Below are positions 56,175-64,000 of a stretch of DNA of 64,000 nt, piece by piece. Under the pieces are notes generated by a model. The model ran no database searches, was not told the DNA's origin, and saw only the letters and a list, made by a program, of their open reading frames with translations. A program made the position numbers and the translations under genes. Location of the stretch: positions 87,455,432 through 87,519,431 of the forward strand of contig CAXKWD010000009.1 in NCBI GenBank assembly GCA_964059195.1, given 5' to 3'. The DNA comes from Ectobius pallidus (lineage: Eukaryota > Arthropoda > Insecta > Blattodea > Ectobiidae). Positions within the stretch are counted from its first letter, which is position 1. Each line of letters starts with the position of its first letter.

Positions 56175-57382
56175 TCACTGGCTGCAGTGGCCATCGTTGA
56201 AGAAGGCTTCCGTCATCTGAAAAAAATATAAACACTATAAGCAATATGTTATGATATTAAGGACCGTTATTACCACCTCCAGTAAAATAATTATGGTTAC
56301 TTTTACGATTACTTTGTTGATAGTTCGATTTTGTAATATTTGGTTAGGCGATAACTGTTGGTAAAAATCTCTTAACTGAGAGTAATCTTTACTATAGGAA
56401 AATGCACATGTAAACTTCTAACGAGGGATTTTTCGAGGTTATACTTCTCGCGAACTGAATTAAAGTGTAGATGTAAAATTAGATAGCTTCTTCCATAATG
56501 ATAATGGTGATGAAGAACAATATCAATATAAGTAAAAAGATAAAAAATCTAATGAAAACTAGATCGAACTATTATGAAAGTTTGAACAGTTACTTAATTT
56601 ACTGTTTACTTCCTCTACACGTACATCAGATTATATTTGGGTTTTTTATCCTTCGGGGGGTGAGGTTAGAAACGTTGTAACTTTCTTTTCATTTTTTACA
56701 AACACTTTACTTGAGGAGGATTTCATTCTTCGTCATTCTTTAGAAAATAGTTTAACTTTTAGATTTTAACAGGAATTGAATAATAAGCGTAATATATAAA
56801 ATATATAAGCCTATATATATAATGTATTTTAATAAGTTATGGTAAGAGCTAATAACGTCATTTGAAAACATCTCGTACTATAAACTTATCCAAACATTTA
56901 CTCCTACTTAACTGGACATAGTAAGAACGGGTTTTACAATAAATGTAATGAGTAATGATATTAGTACTTACAGCTTTTTGGAACCTCTCGAACAGAGGAC
57001 AGCTCTGGCTGCAACGCCACGACCATGTGCTGAAGAAGCCATCTTTGGTGGTTCGACAGCGGTGAAAATGTTGTTGTCCATCGCAGACCTCATCGTGGTG
57101 GGCCTGAATGTGTGTCACATCATCCCCTGCACTCTCAAAATGAGTGTTCCCACATGGTAGAAGTACAGATGTCTCGGGGCTGTGGTCCACGCTGTATATT
57201 CTTACCGAAATCACACCAAACTCTAAATCAGCGGTGTGATGTCCCTCTACGTTGTACAACTTAATGTTAAAGAACTCTGGAGGGTTAGGCTGCGTTGGTA
57301 GTGTTGGTGGTTCCTCATCAGGTATGATAAACACCTGATCTGGGATCTCGTACAAGTGATGGTTGTTATGGATAGGTGCCAT
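56175..57382 (-). CDS. two-exon gene, 150 aa, unknown function, right arm
   Basis: Exact mirror of 46344-47551: exon 1 57382-56972, intron, exon 2 56216-56175 with stop. Same splice signals and protein. The polyadenylation-type AATAAA mirrors at 56112-56117. Two identical copies could double the dose or simply reflect the palindrome. Confidence 0.6.
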
Positions 57383-57462
57383 GGCGAAGTTTTATAGAAT
57401 GAGAATATTCACAATCGTTACATATACAAGTATGATTAAGACTATCGATGCGTGTTCTTGGA

Positions 57463-57693
57463 TTATATAATGATGCTTTGAAATAGGCTCGCAACAGGAC
57501 AAATATATTTTACACCAATGACATGATTGGAGTTTAAAAAATGCTGACTAGCCTCACGACTTGGTAAATATACGTTACAGCTTAAATCATCAGTAATTAC
57601 ATATTTCGCGTTTCCTGCTTGTGAAAATACCTGTTCATGATTTCCCACATTAAATCGATGTCGTATGCGAAAAATATTCATTTCTGGTGACAT
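57463..57693 (-). CDS. small ORF, right arm, unknown
   Basis: Mirror of 46033-46263; same caveats. Confidence 0.3.
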   Translation of the reverse strand: MSPEMNIFRIRHRFNVGNHEQVFSQAGNAKYVITDDLSCNVYLPSREASQHFLNSNHVIGVKYICPVASLFQSIII

Positions 57694-58340
57694 CAACAGA
57701 TATCCGATATTTAATTCTAGTACGGAAATAAAATATTAATTTTCATGCAATAAATGCTGATATACTCTGTATCAAACTACATTATTAATATAAGGTTCCA
57801 TCAGAGATGAAACACTGGGAGAAATATACGTTAAAGCGTTATTTGATATTTATTTCTTATCAGCGCTTTTCTGAAACAGTATATTCAATTTCCCGCAATG
57901 TGAGAAAAGCTGAATATGCCTTTACTGACTTTGAATCGAACTCAGAACCACTCAGTGATGGAATATTACAAAATAAGTTCACTACCACTCTGCGATGAAA
58001 TATTACAATATTCCGCAATAAAAATACTGTTGACTAATACTACATAAGACATGTGCTATGATTAAGGATTTAATATTTAAAAGTACTGGCCTGCGACTTT
58101 ATAATATGATAGAGTTGGGATTTAAAAGGAAGTCTCAATGAATGACGTTGTAAGATAGCGATAAGCGTACAGCGTTATATTACCGCTGCATAGTAAGAGA
58201 GATAACATGTATGGAGGGCTAGATGATACTACTGCTACCTAAGCAAAATCACTGCACGCATATGATTAAACATTCACTGGCTTTCTGTATCGACATTATA
58301 AAATCCTGTAATTATTATCATAATATATCCCCTCTAAAGA

Positions 58341-58549
58341 CCCTAGCATGAGTTTTACGCACCGGCCGCCTTTACCATAGGACCAAAGTAAAAATTAAAC
58401 GCTAATCGGTAAACCTAGGCTGAGTTGACCTCAGGGCTATTTTTTAGATAAGTAGACATCTTACGGAAAAAACTGTATGTGAAATATAATTATAAAAAAA
58501 ATACTTGAAGGTATAAAAAAACGCTTCTCTACATTTCCAACTGCGTCTG

Positions 58550-58586
<37 letters not shown>

Positions 58587-58643
58587 GGTTAACAGCCTTA
58601 GGTATCCAGGTTGAGTCGATCCCAGGACCATAGTGAAATAAAC
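58341..58643 (-). repeat. SINE family F fragments inside the right arm
   Basis: Mirror of 45083-45385. Confidence 0.65.
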
Positions 58644-58730
58644 ATCTTACAGAAAACCTATGTGTAGGAATATGACGTATTTACGCTTCGTGATCTATAT
58701 GCTTCCATGCTAAAAAGACATAAAGATTAA

Positions 58731-59473
58731 AATCTGCTGTGACGTCATCAATCCTCCTGTCAATCCTCCTGTGACGTAAGCGATGACGTCATTAATCCTC
58801 CTCTCAATCCTCCTCTGACGTAAGCGATGACGTCATAAAACATTCCACGGTTGAGGAAGGTCATAGCAATCCTCCTCTAATCCTCCTCTGACGTAAGCGA
58901 TGCTGCCATATTGTAAAACAATACCAATATACAAATTTCAAATTTCCCACCATCCGCTATTTGCAATTGTAATATTCAATTTCCACCTTTTGCAATTTTC
59001 AAATCAACCGCCATCCGCCCACCTGAAATAGGAACCGGAAACGTAGCCATTTTCATTATAAATTTCCAAATTTTGAATTTCGCGCCGGAAACGTAACCAA
59101 TTACATTATAAATTCTCAAATTTTGAATTTCGCGCTTCGTACGCCATTTGAAATAGGAACCGGAACGGACGCCATTTATATTATTAATTTTCAAATTTTA
59201 AATTTCGCGCTTCGTACGCCCCGGAACCGGAACCGCCGCCATTTGCAATAGGAACCGGAACCGACGCCATTTTGAATCACGTGGTTATTGCCACGCCCAC
59301 TTGTGACGTCATACAATCCGCCACTGACGTCATAGCCACGCCCACTTGTGACGTCATAGGCCACGCCCACTTGTGACGTCATCAATCCTCCCTCCCCTCC
59401 TGTCACGTGATCTGTGACGTCATCAATCCTCCTGTCAATCCTCCTGTGACGTAGGTGGGAAAACCATACTACT
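58731..59473 (-). promoter_or_regulatory. subterminal region with eight TGACGTCA sites, right arm
   Basis: Mirror of 44253-44995. An apparent 125-codon minus-strand ORF starting at 59568 crosses the element boundary and is discarded. Confidence 0.75.
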
Positions 59474-59479
59474 GGCTTA
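59474..59479. repeat. 6-bp target-site duplication, right (GGCTTA)
   Basis: Copy of 44247-44252. Sequence beyond it ('ttccaagttttgactac') is unrelated to the left flank, as expected for a single insertion. Confidence 0.88.
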
Positions 59480-59858
59480 TTCCAAGTTTTGACTACAATG
59501 CAGTCAGATGTTTGTAAATGTTCTATTACATACGAGAAAAGAGTATAGGCTACATACTGCCTCACCAAAATTTAACAGAAAAAGAAGGCATGCTAAAATA
59601 TAACTTTTTGTAACATGGGAGAAGCAAGTAAACGACGTGTAATCTATTTATTTAAAATAAGTTATGAAAACAGCGCGCTAGAGTTGAAAGCGCTTATAAG
59701 GCATTTCACGTACCGTGCGGCTGTGTCCCCGATACAGCCTGCGATACTTTTTTTTCTAAAATATTGCATACAATTGTTAAATATATGACCTTGGCTGATC
59801 GATATGAGGTAGTATAAATAACACATCGAATATTTATAGATAATCAATACTAAATTTC
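59480..59858. other. no feature recognised
   Basis: No gene or repeat signature. Confidence 0.4.
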
Positions 59859-59860
59859 TA

Positions 59861-59970
59861 CAGGGAGATTATTTTTGTGATGTGCCGAGAACGCACGGTC
59901 CGGCGGCCTGGAAGCAACTCGTCGGCCGGTAAAGGCGCTCCAGCGGCACATAGCAAAAATAATGTCTCTG
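59861..59970. mobile_element. 110-bp foldback element with GC-rich loop
   Basis: The left stem 'cagggagattatttttgtga' plus 'tgtgccg' pairs with the right stem 'cggcaca' plus 'tagcaaaaataatgtctctg' with a few mismatches. Both sides are flanked by TA. The interior (about 59888-59943) is strikingly GC-rich for this locus, with 'ggtccggcggcc' and 'cggccgg' able to pair. It could be a very small MITE or a structured RNA hairpin. Confidence 0.7.
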
Positions 59971-59972
59971 TA

Positions 59973-60791
59973 TAAGAAAAGACTATGTTATTAGGAAGAT
60001 TATCAAGCTGCAAAACATTGACATTACAGCATTATACATGTGAAGAAAAGTGTGTAGTATCAACCTAAGGTGATATAGATATAGCTAACTAATACAACCT
60101 TTCTATAAAGGAAAATTGAAATTGTGTTCTTTGGAAGATTAATAAGCTACAGAACATTACTGTCAAAGTATAATATGGGCGTATGTGTGCTATAAACATA
60201 TATCACATCATCCTAAAGTGATATGATGTGGGAAAAATTCAATTTATGGGAATTTGATCTGTTAGGTCATGCCATCCGCGATCACATTCTCTGAGCGTGC
60301 CTTGTGAGAGAAGAGGGAGAGGAAGAACTACGTTGCGTTGCTAGGGATAATATATTCAGTTCCCTTAGTCAGGATTTTATATAAATCCCTGGAATCTTAG
60401 CACGCATTGTATAATTTCATAATAAAACTCAGAGAATGTTCAAGATTTCTTCCTTCATGGTCATTTGCCCATTGGGCCACGATATCTTTAGGTCTCTCCC
60501 AAACTATAACATGTCTTCGAGAAAGTGAAGAAAACGGAAATGCTAGCCATCATTTCCAAGAAGCGACGTGCGTTAAAGACTTCTGTATGAATGTTATACT
60601 CAGCAAGGAAATACATAAAGGTTTCTTCCTTAAAAGTTTCTGAAGCGATTCTCATTTATCTACATCAAAGTTCAACGAGCAATCGAAAAGGGGAAGATTT
60701 CCAAACGATTTCATATTAAATAGACTTTCTTATTTCAGCTATTATTTGCGAAGTATGCACACAACACTTTTTTAGGATTTGACTCTTTAAG
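59973..60791. other. no feature recognised
   Basis: One 78-codon ORF without motif. Confidence 0.4.
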
Positions 60792-60793
60792 TA

Positions 60794-61303
60794 CCGTATT
60801 TTACGGACACCTTGGTTTTAGGATGGAAATTTAAAGAAAAGGAAATTCTAAACGAAAATTCCATTGCATAAACAAATTATAATCTTGTACAATGGAATCA
60901 GTGTAAATCACTTCTAACTTAAAACCTGCGCTGTACGAAAATATCTTGTGTACAGGTGGCATCGCGTAAATTTTAACAATTGAACTGATTTCTCGTAAAA
61001 TACTGAAAATACTTTTACACCCTCTAACCCTCAATTCAGAATACGGTAAGTGCAACGGGACAAGGCTGTTTAGAGGTCAGTGCCTTCATTTAAACCACCG
61101 GCAGAGACAACTCCTTTTACATAAAAGTACTCAACATTCCTCTTTTTTCTGTGCCAAAATTTATAAATATCTTATCGTTTACATCACCTTCTTTATAACT
61201 ATTGAATTCCGGAAGTATTACCCATAATTTAAAATGTTTTATTGTACTTCGGACCAACATTCCAGGCTCTGCTTTGAAGCGTCTGATGGTCCGTAAAATA
61301 CGG
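60794..61303. mobile_element. TA-flanked MITE with 15-bp terminal repeats
   Basis: CCGTATTTTACGGAC and its complement bound 510 bp, with TA on both sides (60792-60793, 61304-61305). The end itself is a short palindrome (ccgtattttacgg). No ORF. Confidence 0.8.
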
Positions 61304-61305
61304 TA

Positions 61306-63334
61306 AATTGTATTTAAGTAAAAATAGTAATTAATTCGAGAAAAATGACAAGAAAAGATTTAAAAGAATTCTCACACAGTGGAAATTAGTGGAATGTAAG
61401 TCCACCAGTGTGTAGGCCTATACCTAGTTGAATATTGGACCACTAGGTTTTCCTCATTGTAACAATTCTGATACTGTTGACATTTCTTAGGCAACACAAT
61501 GTAAATTTGAAATTCTGAATTTAAATATTTTCAAATTTTAAGTTCATAATATGGTCACACATGACCAAACACGTGCAGCATTTCCACACAGCACCAAGAA
61601 GTCATTATATGGCTAATTCATAGATCGTTGATATGAGAGCAAGAACACCGGCAACTTTAATATCAAACTGGTCATTTTCTCCTAAGTCTCGATACTACTC
61701 GGAAATTATTTCACTTTCGGTATACCGCTTTCTGGAGAATTCTACTGCCTTCATAGAGTCATCAAAATGGAGATTACCATCTACCGTAAGTACACACATC
61801 AATGATAGTGAAATAAATTACTATGCCATATTTGTTTATTTGCCTTTGTCGGGCAGGCTTATTAAATGCAAACTGGGGTTTTTGGTGGTATTGCAATGTT
61901 ACAATTGAGTAACAGCCTATTCATTTCAAAAGAGCAAGAGCTTTAAGGACCGGCAGTTATATTCGTCAAGTAATACAGTATTTAAACTTATTGAGGATAG
62001 TCTGGGATCTTCCAAAAGCAAGTACCCCTAGCCGTGAAATCTGGGGAGGCCTTATCGGTGCCAGTGACTCGGTATACCGAAACATTTTGACTGTCCCTTG
62101 AAGGTTGCCAATCAGCAGCTGAGCTGCCATAAACCGATAAGTGAATCACACTGTTTAAAGCGAAAACTGGGTCATTGCATACGTGTAAGTTATCAATTAA
62201 AATGTTTTTTTTTTTTTTCGCTCCAGGATAAGTAAGCTGCATACCATTGACTTATACCATTGACTTGGGTGGAATATTAAAATTAAAATGTTATATTTCG
62301 AAGTCGAACAGAAGGTTTTGTTTCGATATCTGAATCTAAAGTCCCATAGGCGATTCGTTCGACAGCTCATAACAATGAAACAAAGTTTGTGATTATGGTC
62401 AACTTTGAAGATAAAATTACTGTTTAATTTGCACTAAATTTGTGAGTAGCCCATATTTCATTTAAAACACTCCTTACTTTATATGTGTCAGTATTATTGT
62501 ATTCGCTGACGGATTATTTACTGCATGAAGGGTGGTTTCATTGAGGAATCGGATTTAACCCAATGTTCAGTGAATCATACACAAACAACATTAATTTGAT
62601 ATAACTTAAACCATTAACATTTACCATGAACTGCGACCAGCGTGAAACTGCAACTTGTACATAAGATTTCAAATTTGTTTTTAAAGTTGCACCAAGAATT
62701 GGAATCAAGTTAGCTTTGGTTAATATAAAATATTACTAAAACGTTAATTTCACGGTTTCTATCGGTGTACACTCCGAACCGGATCATAAGAAAATTTTGA
62801 AGCTTACCTAAAATTCCCTATTTTGGTTTATTTTTTATTTCATTTGTTTTATTTATTTCTTCCGGTTGATCAGCCTCTGAAAGAGATCAAAAGTAAAGGT
62901 ACTAGAATGAAGAATGTTTGATTCAAGACGCAATGACAAAATTATAGAGGCATAAATATTTTTATTCTGAGACTCTTTTATTTGCTTAACACCAGCAGCA
63001 ACTTTTCCTCATTCGCTACAAAGTCGGGTACCTTATAAGAAACAAAGTAGGATAAATTAGGGGGCCCGGTACAATAAGAAAGGTTTCAATGTAATGTTAA
63101 ATTTCTACTGTAAGTGTAAATCACGATTATAAATTAATCATCTTTTTTAAGAAACACGCACAAAATTTGCCGATGTTCCCCAATTTTACAGTATCAATTG
63201 CAACAATTTGGTCATTTTATACCGTATAAAAGATAGCCTCTATATCGTTTCACAGCAGTTTTCACCTGCTTTTTTTTCTTCTTTCTTTTTTCCTCGTTTT
63301 TTTTTCCTTTTTGCCTAATTACACACAAAAACCC
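61306..63334. other. 2 kb without recognisable gene
   Basis: ORFs of 84 and 91 codons (61633-62242) lack motifs or splice context. A T-rich tract lies at 63270-63315. Confidence 0.4.
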
Positions 63335-63410
63335 GAGGCGGGACCCAAACCCACAGCCTCCTTCACCACGCCTACAAGGCCTTAGCTACCGCGGCTAAGG
63401 AGACCGGCCA
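63335..63410 (-). repeat. weak tRNA-like (SINE head?) sequence
   Basis: The minus strand has 'ccttagccgcggtagctaag' and then 'gtgggtttgggtcccgcctc', spaced roughly like A and B boxes. The B box is imperfect and no second copy was seen. Confidence 0.35.
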
Positions 63411-64000
63411 TCCTACAAGTGTAGGGGAAGAGGCTATCTAATTTTATTACGTATTGAAGCTTTTCTTGAGAGAGCGGCTTAATGCTACAATCGTGTATTT
63501 ACACTCATGTAGTTTATGTTTACACATTCCTCCATTGCCACTTTAATACCTCTCATTTAGTGTTGAAAGAAACATACCACTATTTCTCTTTATAACAGTT
63601 CACTTTCAAATTGAACGTTATAACTTGGGCTAGAGTGAAGTTTCACGGTTCATGAAAAAGGCCTAAAGGCATGGGTTTGTATTCCCTAGTTTCCAAAATA
63701 GTTGGATAGGCTGTATGGCAACGCAGAATACATGAAACGAGATCTAGCGAGATAGATTTAGAATCGTAACAGTATGTTACGATATGTTTTCATATTTGCA
63801 ATAAAAAGAAAAGGCAGAATGTATACTCGCTTTTCGTATATTGTATTAAATGTCAGGCTTTCAGTCTTATCTCACTGAAATTTAGGCCCCCCCTCTCTCT
63901 CTCTCCCTCCCCTCTCTCTGTCAGTGCACATAATAATTTTTCTTGCAATTTGTTCATAATTCTATTGCTAATTTAAAGCAAACTACTTTATCCTATAGGA
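63411..64000. other. no gene; (CT)n tract at 63887-63920
   Basis: A CT-rich simple repeat ('ccctctctctctctccctcc') is the only recognisable feature before the window ends. Confidence 0.5.

Larger units (their letters stand above)
44253..59473. mobile_element. 15.2-kb palindromic Maverick/Polinton-like element
   Basis: The whole segment is an inverted repeat: every landmark at x in the left arm reappears reverse-complemented at 103726 minus x, from 44253 to the CA repeat near 51490. The ends are AGTAGTATGGTTTTCCC and its complement. A 6-bp duplication, a 5'-AG terminus, a length of about 15 kb and a retroviral-type integrase zinc finger are all traits of Maverick/Polinton elements. Missing are protein-primed DNA polymerase B, the packaging ATPase, the protease and the capsid proteins, so the element is non-autonomous. 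Class II elements with 6-bp duplications of other kinds cannot be excluded, but the integrase-type finger argues for Polinton ancestry. Confidence 0.8.
51879..59473 (-). repeat. right arm of the palindrome
   Basis: Reverse complement of the left arm, ending CCATACTACT immediately before GGCTTA. Confidence 0.93.

Noticed and set aside
44253..59473. Simple assembly artefact as the explanation of the palindrome
   Set aside because: Unrelated flanks carrying the same 6-bp duplication and real differences near the centre favour a genuine insertion, though read-level confirmation is still the deciding test.
59191..59568. 125-codon ORF at the right end of the palindrome
   Set aside because: Crosses the element boundary and reads repetitive terminal sequence; the left-arm mirror is shorter because the flank differs.
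60407..60643. 78-codon ORF
   Set aside because: No recognisable domain and ordinary length for chance in this composition.
1..64000. CRISPR array, bacterial operons or rRNA genes
   Set aside because: No regularly spaced repeat-spacer array, Shine-Dalgarno-led gene clusters or rRNA signatures; all signals are eukaryotic.

Overview
The window looks like repeat-dense, AT-rich nuclear DNA from an arthropod, most likely an insect. Supporting signs are TTAGG-type repeats, many tRNA-derived SINEs, Helitron, hAT and Tc1/mariner relics, a Ty3/gypsy LTR retrotransposon, and GT-AG introns. I cannot name the species; a large-genome lineage such as a cockroach is only a guess. There are no bacterial features. 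Host coding sequence is almost absent: one well-bounded exon on the minus strand (42171-42372) and one weak 48-nt exon candidate on the plus strand (43370-43417).

Layout. 1-31860: intergenic or intronic DNA filled with non-autonomous elements. These are five hAT-like MITEs sharing a 'tgacctaaaa' style interior, two Helitrons plus a Helitron 3' fragment (one Helitron with a TA-flanked MITE nested next to its 5' end), several SINE families, a degenerate THAP fragment, a LINE fragment, and a hAT element (24322-25444) with a decayed transposase and a perfect 8-bp target-site duplication. 31861-42149: an internally deleted mariner (minus strand, TA duplication) split by a complete Ty3/gypsy retrotransposon (32180-41807) with equal-length 1244-bp LTRs and a 4-bp duplication. 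Its gag and pol overlap by 40 nt in the -1 frame, with a canonical UUUAAAC slippery site in the overlap. The mariner lies 21 bp outside the splice donor of the host exon.

44253-59473: the centrepiece, a 15.2-kb near-perfect palindrome. The whole element consists of two arms of about 7.6 kb joined by a 26-nt spacer. It is flanked by a 6-bp duplication (GGCTTA) and begins 5'-AG. It encodes, twice and head to head, an HHCC integrase-type zinc-binding protein that lacks the DDE core, a two-exon 150-aa protein of unknown function, and smaller ORFs. The 6-bp duplication, 5'-AG start, size and integrase fragment match Maverick/Polinton elements, but no polymerase, ATPase, protease or capsid ORF is visible. 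I read it as a palindromic, non-autonomous Polinton-like element that integrated as a unit. Each arm carries eight TGACGTCA sites near the terminus, a tandem 30-31-bp repeat array upstream of the integrase-like gene, and degenerate TTAGG arrays that meet head to head at the centre.

59474-64000: intergenic DNA with a 110-bp GC-rich foldback element, one TA-flanked MITE (60794-61303), a weak tRNA-like repeat and simple repeats.
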